DNA from: Lachnospiraceae bacterium | GTDB lineage: Bacteria; Bacillota; Clostridia; Lachnospirales; Lachnospiraceae | DNA length: 64,000 nucleotides | Reading direction: 5' to 3' | NCBI GenBank assembly: GCA_015057405.1 | Contig: SVEK01000001.1 | Coordinates: 141,203 to 205,202, forward strand | Shown here: positions 1 through 8,009 of the stretch, in pieces | Numbering within the stretch: position 1 is the first letter of the stretch | How the letters are laid out: each line of letters starts with the position of its first letter | Program-made: the position numbers and the translations under genes | Notes under the pieces: model-generated | Databases searched by the model: none | What the model saw: only the letters and a program-made list of their open reading frames with translations | Told to the model about the DNA's origin: nothing

Positions 1-240
1 AGTTGCTCCCGGACCGCTGGTAGCCATACATACACCAACTTTTCCGGTTGCTCTTGCATAACCGTCAGCAGCATGAGCAGCTCCCTGTTCATGAGAAGTA
101 AGAATATGATTAATTCTGTCCTGATATTGATACAATTCATCATAAACATTAAGAATTGTTCCTCCAGGATATCCAAAAACAGTGTCAACACCCTGCTCAA
201 GTAAACATTCTATAACTATCTGAGCTCCATTTAACTGCAT
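1..240 (-). CDS. ilvB: Acetolactate synthase large subunit, N-terminal part (cut by window edge)
   Basis: First 80 residues of the thiamine-diphosphate enzyme that condenses two pyruvates (or pyruvate and 2-oxobutyrate) at the entry to valine, leucine and isoleucine synthesis. The visible part has the family's opening: a GYPGG segment at residues 23-27 and the cofactor-activating glutamate in [12 protein letters not shown] (Glu51), followed by the ATSGPG segment. The ATG at 240 lies 63 bases after the ilvD stop, so it is probably co-transcribed with ilvD from the T-box promoter. The rest of the gene lies left of the window. A related ThDP enzyme is possible, but the ilvD neighbour supports ilvB. 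Confidence 0.9.
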   Translation of the reverse strand, partial: MQLNGAQIVIECLLEQGVDTVFGYPGGTILNVYDELYQYQDRINHILTSHEQGAAHAADGYARATGKVGVCMATSGPGAT

Positions 241-303
241 AGTATTTCCCTCATTTCTATAATATTAATTGCAAACTTATTTACAAATCTCTCTTACGTT
301 ATA

Positions 304-1971
304 TTATCTTGGAGTCTTAAGAATCGCTCCTGTATTAGCAGAAGTAACAAGCTCTCTGTATCTTGCAAGATATCCTGTAATATGACTTGCATCTTTAGGC
401 TGCCACTTAGCTTTTCTTGCTTCTAATTCTTCATCTGAAACATCAACATTAATTGTGTTGGCCGGAATATTAATCTTAATAATATCGCCTTCTTCAACAA
501 GGGCAATCGGACCACCCACAGCTGCTTCCGGTGATACATGACCGATAGAAGCTCCTCTGGATGCACCGGAGAATCTTCCGTCTGTTATAAGAGCTACTGA
601 TGCACCAAGTCCCATTCCTGCAATAGCAGATGTAGGATTAAGCATCTCTCTCATTCCCGGACCACCTTTTGGTCCTTCATATCTGATAACCACTACATCA
701 CCGGCATTAATCTTACCGCCTCTGATAGCAGTAATCGCATCTTCTTCGCATTCAAATACTCTTGCCGGTCCTTCATGAACCATCATCTCAGGCACAACAG
801 CCGAACGCTTAACAACACATGAATCCGGTGCAAGATTACCTTTAAGTACTGCGATTCCGCCCGTTTCGCTGTACGGATTGTCAATTGGGCGAATAACTTC
901 AGGATTTTTGTTAATACAGCCTTCAATATTTTCACCAACAGTTTTTCCGGTAGCTGTCATAATATCTGTATATATCAATCCTTTTTTATTAAGCTCATTC
1001 ATTACTGCATAAACGCCACCGGCTTCGTTAAGCTCCTCTATATAGGTATGACCTGCAGGGGCAAGATGGCACAAATTAGGAGTCTTAGCACTAAGCTCAT
1101 TGGCAATATCAAGATTAAGATTAACTCCGGCCTCATGAGCAATTGCAGGAAGATGGAGCATACTGTTTGTTGAACAACCAAGTGCCATATCAACTGTAAG
1201 AGCATTCATAAAAGCCTTTTCTGTCATAATATCCTTTGGACGTATATTTTTCTCTAATAATTCCATTACCTTCATACCGGCATGTTTCGCGAGTCTGATA
1301 CGTTCCGAATATACTGCCGGAATAGTTCCGTTTCCTTTAAGTCCCATTCCAAGAACTTCGGTAAGACAATTCATACTATTAGCTGTATACATACCTGAGC
1401 ATGAACCACAGGTAGGACAAACATTATTCTCAAACTCACAAACTTCCTCCTCAGTCATAAGACCGGCAGCATGTGAACCTACAGCTTCAAACATACTTGA
1501 AAGACTTGACTTCTTTCCATTAACGTGACCTGCAAGCATTGGACCTCCGCTTACAAACACAGTCGGAATATTAAGTCTCGCAGCAGCCATAAGGAGCCCC
1601 GGAACATTCTTATCACAGTTTGGAATCATTACAAGCGCATCAAACTGATGAGCCATAGCCATACACTCCGTAGAATCTGCAATAAGATCTCTTGTAACAA
1701 GCGAATACTTCATTCCCACATGTCCCATTGCAATACCATCACAAACAGCTATTGCAGGAAACTCTCTTGGTGTACCGCCTGCCATTGCAACACCTAACTT
1801 GACTGCCTCAACAATCTTATCAATATTCATATGACCCGGAACTATCTCATTATACGAACTTACAATACCAACCAGCGGTCTCTTCATCTCCTCTGGGGTA
1901 AGTCCGAGTGCATTGAACAAAGACCTGTGTGGTGCCTGTTCTATACCTTTTTTCACGTTATCACTTTTCAT
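304..1971 (-). CDS. ilvD: Dihydroxy-acid dehydratase
   Basis: Converts dihydroxy-isovalerate and dihydroxy-methylvalerate to the 2-keto acids in branched-chain amino acid synthesis; a cytosolic Fe-S enzyme. About 555 residues, normal for the family. Cluster-ligand motifs are visible: [10 protein letters not shown] near residue 120 and [17 protein letters not shown] near 195, with the C-terminal [15 protein letters not shown] signature. The ATG at 1971 is preferred because a GAGAGG ribosome site sits about 8 bases before it; an in-frame extension to 2007 has no such site. It is transcribed from the T-box leader at 2176-2675 and leads into ilvB. Confidence 0.96.
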   Translation of the reverse strand: MKSDNVKKGIEQAPHRSLFNALGLTPEEMKRPLVGIVSSYNEIVPGHMNIDKIVEAVKLGVAMAGGTPREFPAIAVCDGIAMGHVGMKYSLVTRDLIADSTECMAMAHQFDALVMIPNCDKNVPGLLMAAARLNIPTVFVSGGPMLAGHVNGKKSSLSSMFEAVGSHAAGLMTEEEVCEFENNVCPTCGSCSGMYTANSMNCLTEVLGMGLKGNGTIPAVYSERIRLAKHAGMKVMELLEKNIRPKDIMTEKAFMNALTVDMALGCSTNSMLHLPAIAHEAGVNLNLDIANELSAKTPNLCHLAPAGHTYIEELNEAGGVYAVMNELNKKGLIYTDIMTATGKTVGENIEGCINKNPEVIRPIDNPYSETGGIAVLKGNLAPDSCVVKRSAVVPEMMVHEGPARVFECEEDAITAIRGGKINAGDVVVIRYEGPKGGPGMREMLNPTSAIAGMGLGASVALITDGRFSGASRGASIGHVSPEAAVGGPIALVEEGDIIKINIPANTINVDVSDEELEARKAKWQPKDASHITGYLARYRELVTSANTGAILKTPR

Positions 1972-2175
1972 ATTATCGTCCTCTCTTTCACAGAAAATTA
2001 TTATCATTTTATTATAACATGTAATGATGTTACAACCACACCTTACACATTAAACAACTGCAGCATTTTATTACCAAAAGTCAGTTGGCACAAACCATAT
2101 TCTGAAATAGATTAATAAATATATAGTATAATACTACAAATGACAATACCCGTAATCACAAACACCCCTTAGATG

Positions 2176-2675
2176 CAATAAAGCCCCAGATGGACTAATC
2201 CATCTAGGGCGAACTGTACGAGTCCGTGTTACCACCTAACTTCAGAAATAAATTCTGCACTCAGCCGGTACTAAACGAATGAAACAAAAAATATAAAACA
2301 TAGTGACATCATATTCAATAAAATCTAATCCAACAACATCGAGTACCAATAATATCAAATACGACGACATTAAATACAGTTTCATCATCTGTATACCGCT
2401 TCCGCTATAACGTGCGGAAAATCCGTTGAAGTCTACTTAGTATGATCGGATATCAATAAATCTAACGAAAATCTTGATTAAGAAACAAGTTAATATACAA
2501 ACCAATCCAAAACATGTCATCTCAACCACACAAAATTCCATATCACACTGTTCGGTTCAAAGCTCCGAGGCTACCTTCCATACTGTCCTCACTAAGACTC
2601 GCACCAACCGTCTCATCTCTTGGCTTTGGTACAATATGTACTCCTCCCCTTCACAGCCGTTAAAACTATTAAATC
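2176..2675 (-). promoter_or_regulatory. T-box riboswitch leader of ilvD-ilvB
   Basis: Read on the minus strand, this 500-base non-coding stretch has the T-box layout. There is an AGTA motif, AGAGA, and a GGTTGGTGCGAGTC element in stem I. The T-box core AGGTGGTAACACGGA lies at 2237-2223. A terminator hairpin follows (arms 2200-2210 and 2183-2193, 11 bp with one imperfect pair). The likely specifier is GUA (Val) at 2574-2572, just before a CCTC that can pair with GAGG on the 5' side of stem I. Uncharged tRNA would stabilise the antiterminator and allow ilvD expression. T-box identity is firm; the specifier is inferred by hand. About 200 bases separate the terminator from the ilvD start, with nothing else recognised there. 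Confidence 0.9.
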
Positions 2676-2677
2676 AA

Positions 2678-2706
2678 AGTATACTAATTATGTGAGTGAG
2701 TGTCAA
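2678..2706 (-). promoter_or_regulatory. Sigma-A type promoter of the ilv T-box leader
   Basis: On the minus strand, a perfect -35 TTGACA (2706-2701) is followed after exactly 17 bases by TATACT (2683-2678). The -35 lies inside the last codons of the LCP gene and the -10 begins just after its TAG stop. Transcription would start near 2671, at the foot of stem I of the T-box. Confidence 0.85.
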
Positions 2707-3718
2707 GTGCTAAATTCTCAAAAACAAACTCATTATATGCCCTTACATTTTGTTCAATGTCTATTGCAAGCACATCCTGTCCATTAACACTTTCATTAGA
2801 AAATGAACCATCAATAGGAATTCTGAGCTGATTAATCTCTGTCGTTCCCATCAAAATAACATTTGTCATGTAATCCATAATCTGTTCAGCAGTCAGATCA
2901 CTTGTTACTTCAGGCAAAATTACCTCTGCTGTCTCATACCACTTACTTAACGGACGGGTTTTCATTTTGGTAAAAATCTGTCCAATGACGTAACGTTGTC
3001 TTTCCGTTCTGCCAAAATCACCCTTAATATCCTGTCTTATTCTGCAATATGCAAGAGCCTGGGTTCCGTTCATATTATTAATACCCGGTTTCAATTTAAG
3101 CACAGAAGTTCTGTGATATGCACTCATAAGATATGAATGCTCAGCATCTGTCAACTTGATTTTCACACCGCCGAGTTCATTGATTACCTTTTTAAATGCA
3201 GCAAAATCAACAAGAGCATATCCTTCAACCTTAAATCCAAAGTTAGAAAGTATTGTCTTATATAATAAGTCAACACCGCCATAAGAATAAGCCGCATTAA
3301 ATTTATGTTTTCCGTAACCCGGAATATCAACATACATATCTCTCATTAATGATGTAAGCTTCAACTTCTTATGCTTCATATCAATTGTAGCAATCATGCA
3401 CGAATCCGAACGACCGGCTTCATTCCATGACTCACGTTTATCTGCACCGATAAGTAATATATTAATAATTGAATCATCCGAAACAGACGATTCGCCGTTA
3501 AGATATTTTTTTTCTATTTCCTTAAGATCAACAGAACTGTCTCTGTTCACAAGATTTAGTGTATTCTGAAGTTTCCACTTGAACGCCGCTGCCTGATTTC
3601 CCACAACAGCCGATAAAACAAGCAAAATAATAACAAAACACCGGAAAATACGCCTTTTACGCCTAAGCTTTTTCCTTCTCGCTTCTTTCTTATTATATTT
3701 GATATCATTTTCCTGCAT
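2684..3718 (-). CDS. LCP (LytR-CpsA-Psr) family cell-wall glycopolymer ligase
   Basis: Membrane-anchored enzyme family that transfers lipid-linked glycopolymers (teichoic acid, capsule or rhamnan-type chains) to peptidoglycan. A very basic cytosolic start (KKEARRKKLRRKRR) is followed by one membrane segment at about residues 25-45. The extracellular LCP domain shows LLIGADKRE, GRSDSCMIATID, LTSLMRDMYVDIPG and, further on, YCRIRQDIKGDFGRTERQR, the phosphate-binding arginines of the family. About 344 residues. The ATG at 3718 is chosen; an in-frame TTG at 3733 overlaps the upstream stop but has its AGGAG site directly abutting. It is the last gene of the metH-glycosyltransferase-LCP group and may attach polymer from the large glycan locus (inference). 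Confidence 0.9.
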   Translation of the reverse strand: MQENDIKYNKKEARRKKLRRKRRIFRCFVIILLVLSAVVGNQAAAFKWKLQNTLNLVNRDSSVDLKEIEKKYLNGESSVSDDSIINILLIGADKRESWNEAGRSDSCMIATIDMKHKKLKLTSLMRDMYVDIPGYGKHKFNAAYSYGGVDLLYKTILSNFGFKVEGYALVDFAAFKKVINELGGVKIKLTDAEHSYLMSAYHRTSVLKLKPGINNMNGTQALAYCRIRQDIKGDFGRTERQRYVIGQIFTKMKTRPLSKWYETAEVILPEVTSDLTAEQIMDYMTNVILMGTTEINQLRIPIDGSFSNESVNGQDVLAIDIEQNVRAYNEFVFENLALDTHSHN

Positions 3719-3725
3719 ATTCCCA

Positions 3726-4715
3726 TCATTCAACTCCTGTCCAATACAGTTTATTCATTGTTTTTTTCATAATCTTTTTTGTCGATAAACTTTTGTATCG
3801 TTTACCGGCCCTATAGCCAAGATACTTGAATGCACTTTGAAGAACCAAATCCGGAATCAAATATATTCTTCCGGACTTTATTAATCTTTTACATGTAGTA
3901 AGCACAAGTTTTATTCCCTCTCCTTCCGAAGGAACCTTATCAAATACGTAAGAATACTGCACATGTGATACTGCAAGGTCAAAATTTCTTCTGTATTGTT
4001 CCATGTATGAATAAGCATGTGAATGAATCACTTTTGCATCTGCCACATACTTTACAGAATAACCATTTTCAATAAGGGCAGCTGCCATAAGCATATCTTC
4101 ATTAAATATAGTCTTTTTTACAAACTCGCCTGATTCATTATATCGTTTCACACTGTACATAGCACACACATCCGAGCAAAAATAAGTCTTAATACCAAGT
4201 TCATTTAATGTATCACTATTTTGAATTCTGTCTTTATCAGGATAATTAAACTCCCTTGTAATGCGCTCAATATATCCGGCATTATCCCTTGGAAGCTGTC
4301 TTGCATAAGCTGCCGCAACTCTTTCGTCCGCAAATGCATTCATTAGATTCTCAAAAAGAGAATTATCATACGGAACCGCATCCTGGGTCATACAAACCGC
4401 ATAATCGGTCTGCACAAGAGACATTCCGTGGTTTCTTGTACCGCCATGGTCAAACTCTCTCTGCATAATATACTCTACAGATATTTTAGAAGTCATGTCC
4501 AAATCATGAACAATGTCTATGTTATCTATAGTGCTTATATGTTCTAACATCCTTTTATAATCGGAATCACACTCATTTATACTGCTTGTTTCAGGCACTG
4601 TCCAAAGTAAAATAATCTTATATGGCACAATAGTTTGACTAAGTAATTTATGAATTAATGTTTTTAACGATTCTCCCGGATTAAACACAGGAATAATAAC
4701 GGTTATATCACCCAT
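3726..4715 (-). CDS. Family 2 glycosyltransferase, rhamnosyltransferase-like
   Basis: 329-residue GT-A fold enzyme. It opens with the nucleotide-sugar strand ITVIIPVFNPGESL and contains REFDHGGTRNHG and the metal-site region CMTQDAVPYD, a combination typical of bacterial dTDP-rhamnosyltransferases. No signal peptide or clear membrane segment. It starts 8 bases inside the metH 3' end and its own stop overlaps the possible TTG start of the LCP gene, so the three genes look translationally coupled. The rhamnose donor would come from the rml genes elsewhere in the window. The acceptor is unknown. Confidence 0.82.
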   Translation of the reverse strand: MGDITVIIPVFNPGESLKTLIHKLLSQTIVPYKIILLWTVPETSSINECDSDYKRMLEHISTIDNIDIVHDLDMTSKISVEYIMQREFDHGGTRNHGMSLVQTDYAVCMTQDAVPYDNSLFENLMNAFADERVAAAYARQLPRDNAGYIERITREFNYPDKDRIQNSDTLNELGIKTYFCSDVCAMYSVKRYNESGEFVKKTIFNEDMLMAAALIENGYSVKYVADAKVIHSHAYSYMEQYRRNFDLAVSHVQYSYVFDKVPSEGEGIKLVLTTCKRLIKSGRIYLIPDLVLQSAFKYLGYRAGKRYKSLSTKKIMKKTMNKLYWTGVE

Positions 4716-7230
4716 TCATTGTTCCTCCGTTAACAAGTGTGGTCGCAACTTTTACCGCTTCTCCGGCATCTTTTGAATATGCATCGGCACCTATCTCATT
4801 TGCAAAATCATCCGTTACAACGGCTCCGCCTATCATAATCTTTGCCTTGATATTCTTAGTGCGGGCAAGCTCCACAACTTTTTTCATCTCCATCATTGTT
4901 GTCGTCATAAGAGCAGATAATCCAATAATATCAGCATCATATTCTGTAGCCGCAGCAATGATATCTTCAGCTTCCACATTTTTTCCTAAATCATGTATCT
5001 CAAATCCACAGTTTTTAAGCATAATTGCAACCAAATTCTTGCCGATATCATGTATATCACCTTTGACTGTTGCTATAACTACAACGCCATTTTTTTGACT
5101 TATTTCTCCCGACTGCTCAAGAAGGGGTTCAAGATAATCTACAGCTGTTTTCATCGCTTCAGCACTCTTCATAAGCTGTGGAAGAAAATATCTGCCCTTT
5201 TCAAACAGTTCACCCACTTTATTTATAGCAGGTACCAGTGCCCCGTTAATAATCTCTTCAGGAGTAAGATGGTTAAGAGCAGCTTTGACATCATTAACTA
5301 TCTGGTCTTTTCTTCCTTTGAGAACAGCCTCATATATTACAGGGTCTGTTAAATCCTGATTGACAACATTATTCTCATTGGTCGCAGATTTTGTATCCAC
5401 TGAATCTTGTTTTAACTGCTGATCCGTATTCCGTTTCACAACACTTTTATGTTCTTCATTAAATATTGTAACTCTTTCAACATATCTTACATCTGCATCT
5501 TCTCTTGCCATAAGCAGGTCAGTTGAATAAACGGTATTCATAAGAAGTTCCTGCATTGGGTTGGCTATTGCCATTGTTAATCCGGCATTGATTGCAAGTG
5601 CTATAAACGCAGAATTGACAAATGACCTTTCAGGAAGTCCAAATGATATATTAGATAAACCACAAACAGTTGATACTCCAAGTTCATTCGAACAATATCT
5701 TATTGTTTCAAGTGTTTCAAGAGCAGCATTTTTATTGGCACCCACAGTTGTTACAAGACCGTCTACAACTATATCCTTTCTCGGAATATTGTATTTATCT
5801 GCTGCCGCAACTATAGTGTCTATAATATTCTTCTTTTCATCAAGATCTTTTGGCAAACCTTCTTCAGACAACGGAAGTAATACAAACATTGCACCGTATT
5901 TTTTTGCAATAGACAAAAGCCTGTCCATTTTATTTAGGTCAAGACTAATTGAATTCATAAGAGCACGACCCGGATAATTTCGGATAGCATACTCCATTGC
6001 ATCAACATTGCTGGTATCAATTGACAACGGAAGATTTACCGCACTCGATACAGTCATTACAGCATTATATATTGTTTCTTTCTCGTCTATACCATTCATT
6101 CCAACATTAATATCAAGAATATCTGCACCGTACTCCTCCTGCTCCTCAGCAAAAGTAACTACCATGTCAAGATTACCTTCTCTAAGTTCTGCCTGTAAGT
6201 CCTTCTTTCCCGTAGGATTAATACGTTCACCAATAATATATAATTTTCTGCCATCCGAAATATCAACAGAACTTCTCTCTGATGACAGTATCCTTTTTTG
6301 TGATGCAATACCTCTTAACGACTTAAGCTTTTCTGACAGTTCATTTGAATTAACAGAATCGGCCAATTTTTTAACACGTCTTATGCATTCAGGATCGGTT
6401 CCGCAACATCCGCCAAGAATTGTTGCTCCCGCATCAAATAATTTTGCTACCCCGGTTTCATATTCCTCATACGTAGAATTATAAACTGTTTTACCATTTT
6501 CAAGCGCAGGAATACCAAAATTAGGTTTGGCAATTATAGGTATTGTAGCAACCTCACTCATCATTTTTATAATATTAAGCATTTGAGTTGCACCGCTTGA
6601 ACAATTTGCCCCCACTGCTGCCGCACCCATGGACTGTAAAACAACTACTGCGGTCTTTGGATCTGTTCCATATAAGGTTCTCCCATCTTCATTAAACGAA
6701 AGAGAAACCATAACAGGCAAATCTGAAGTTTCTTTAACAGCCAGCAAAGCAGCACGGCATTCCTGTAAACTCATCATAGTCTCAACCACAACAAGGTCAA
6801 TTCCTGCTTCGTACAAATAACTCAACTGTTCCTTATATATCTCTACAAGTTCTTCAAATGTTCTTGTTCCGATAGGATATAACTGTTCCCCGGTCATTGT
6901 AATATCACCGGCAACATAACAACCTTCTTTACCGGCAACAGCTTCACGAGATATTGCTACAAGTTCCTTATTAATCCTTTCAATATCCCCTTCAAGACCA
7001 TACTCTGACAACTTGACACGATTACCACCAAAGGTCGGAGCATAAATAATATTACTTCCTGCTTCTATATACTGTCTCTGAATATCAAGCATTATTTCCC
7101 TGTTCTCAAGAATCCATTGTTCAGGGCAAACTCCTGCCGGCATTCCGGCCGCTTGAAGCATAGAACCCGTACCACCGTCAAGAACTACTATTCCTTTGTC
7201 AGCTAATTCAACAAACTCTTTTTCTGTCAT
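4708..7230 (-). CDS. metH: Cobalamin-dependent methionine synthase, short form without reactivation domain
   Basis: Transfers the methyl group of methyl-tetrahydrofolate through cobalamin to homocysteine. Domain order over 840 residues: homocysteine domain (1-300) with zinc ligands in GANCSS and GGCCGTDP; pterin domain (about 325-590) with YIIGERINPTGKK; a helical cap (about 640-715); and a cobalamin domain with DIHDIG base-off signature near residue 725. The protein ends right after the Rossmann domain, so the AdoMet-dependent reactivation domain of E. coli MetH is absent, as is usual in clostridia. The ATG at 7230 has GGGTG 6-7 bases before it. Its coupling to a rhamnosyltransferase is unusual. 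Confidence 0.93.
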   Translation of the reverse strand: MTEKEFVELADKGIVVLDGGTGSMLQAAGMPAGVCPEQWILENREIMLDIQRQYIEAGSNIIYAPTFGGNRVKLSEYGLEGDIERINKELVAISREAVAGKEGCYVAGDITMTGEQLYPIGTRTFEELVEIYKEQLSYLYEAGIDLVVVETMMSLQECRAALLAVKETSDLPVMVSLSFNEDGRTLYGTDPKTAVVVLQSMGAAAVGANCSSGATQMLNIIKMMSEVATIPIIAKPNFGIPALENGKTVYNSTYEEYETGVAKLFDAGATILGGCCGTDPECIRRVKKLADSVNSNELSEKLKSLRGIASQKRILSSERSSVDISDGRKLYIIGERINPTGKKDLQAELREGNLDMVVTFAEEQEEYGADILDINVGMNGIDEKETIYNAVMTVSSAVNLPLSIDTSNVDAMEYAIRNYPGRALMNSISLDLNKMDRLLSIAKKYGAMFVLLPLSEEGLPKDLDEKKNIIDTIVAAADKYNIPRKDIVVDGLVTTVGANKNAALETLETIRYCSNELGVSTVCGLSNISFGLPERSFVNSAFIALAINAGLTMAIANPMQELLMNTVYSTDLLMAREDADVRYVERVTIFNEEHKSVVKRNTDQQLKQDSVDTKSATNENNVVNQDLTDPVIYEAVLKGRKDQIVNDVKAALNHLTPEEIINGALVPAINKVGELFEKGRYFLPQLMKSAEAMKTAVDYLEPLLEQSGEISQKNGVVVIATVKGDIHDIGKNLVAIMLKNCGFEIHDLGKNVEAEDIIAAATEYDADIIGLSALMTTTMMEMKKVVELARTKNIKAKIMIGGAVVTDDFANEIGADAYSKDAGEAVKVATTLVNGGTMNG

Positions 7231-7286
7231 AAACAACACCCGCTTTTTTGTTTTTATGTATTTCTCAATTTTTTACCTATCAATAT

Positions 7287-7314
7287 AATATAATAAACAT
7301 TCCTACATTAACAA
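7287..7314 (-). promoter_or_regulatory. Candidate promoter of metH
   Basis: Minus-strand TTGTTA (7314-7309) and TATATT (7292-7287) separated by 16 bases, in the 107-base gap upstream of metH. TATTAT two bases further on (18-base spacing) is an alternative -10. No SAM or cobalamin riboswitch was recognised in this short leader. Confidence 0.45.
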
Positions 7315-7336
7315 TGTACGGCATGTACAGTTTATC

Positions 7337-7957
7337 TTAAAGAGAAACAATTGTAAAGACAATTATATTAGTCATATATATACTGGGTACAAGCGGATAC
7401 GGCTTGCAAAGTCTAAACTTTTTCCAATCTATTTTCTTTCTGTATCTCATTACAAATAAAATCATTACTGTATTCCAATATATTAGTGCATATAATAATG
7501 CCTCATAAAAGTTTACAATATTCCAAATACTCATATAATTAATTCCATATACAATTGCAAGAACTTCCGCATCCCCTTCTCCAATATATTTTCGTTTCCC
7601 TAACAACAAAAACACTAAACTGATAAACAGAAGAAATAGTAAAATCATTGCAGCATTACAGGACACACATACTAATCTTATCAAAGATACAATGTATAGT
7701 CCTAATCCCGGATATTGCATAAACAGATATACATAACCTGTGTAATAATCGACATATGCTAACTGACATAATATCACGTTATAATACAACCATATCACAG
7801 TTGTAATCTTATCTTCTTCCCGGTAGCATCCCACTATAACATATATTATACAACTTACAGATATCAAATATATAATTAACCTGAAAAAGTAATTACTTCT
7901 ATCTGATATTGACGGTTTAATATTCCTTATAAACCATTCATTAATAATAATTCCCAT
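7337..7957 (-). CDS. Prepilin peptidase, A24 (TadV/CpaA type)
   Basis: Membrane aspartyl protease expected to cleave the leader of the Flp-type pilin and pseudopilins of this operon. About 206 mostly hydrophobic residues with roughly six membrane segments. The two catalytic aspartates can be placed: one in YVDYYTG near residue 69 and one in the GEGDAE motif near residue 127 (the GxGD signature). The ATG at 7957 is preferred because GAGG lies 8 bases upstream; an earlier in-frame ATG at 7975 has no good site. No N-terminal methylase domain, as usual for the Tad subfamily. Last gene of the Tad operon. Confidence 0.85.
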   Translation of the reverse strand: MGIIINEWFIRNIKPSISDRSNYFFRLIIYLISVSCIIYVIVGCYREEDKITTVIWLYYNVILCQLAYVDYYTGYVYLFMQYPGLGLYIVSLIRLVCVSCNAAMILLFLLFISLVFLLLGKRKYIGEGDAEVLAIVYGINYMSIWNIVNFYEALLYALIYWNTVMILFVMRYRKKIDWKKFRLCKPYPLVPSIYMTNIIVFTIVSL

Positions 7958-8009
7958 TAACATTTCCTCAGGCATATGAAAATCCCGTTCAAGAATACAT
8001 TCCTATCTT

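Noticed and set aside
2474..2695. 73-codon plus-strand open frame
   Set aside because: It is antisense to the T-box leader, whose structure accounts for the sequence.
4708..5100. Possible truncation of metH because the reactivation domain is missing
   Set aside because: The reading frame ends cleanly after the cobalamin domain and overlaps the next gene; short MetH proteins are common in clostridia.
4739..6484. Several 120-160 codon plus-strand frames opposite metH
   Set aside because: They mirror the codon pattern of metH, lack ribosome sites and show no recognisable protein features.
7240..7336. Cobalamin or SAM riboswitch before metH
   Set aside because: The gap is about 100 bases and shows no B12-box or SAM core; only a plausible promoter is seen.
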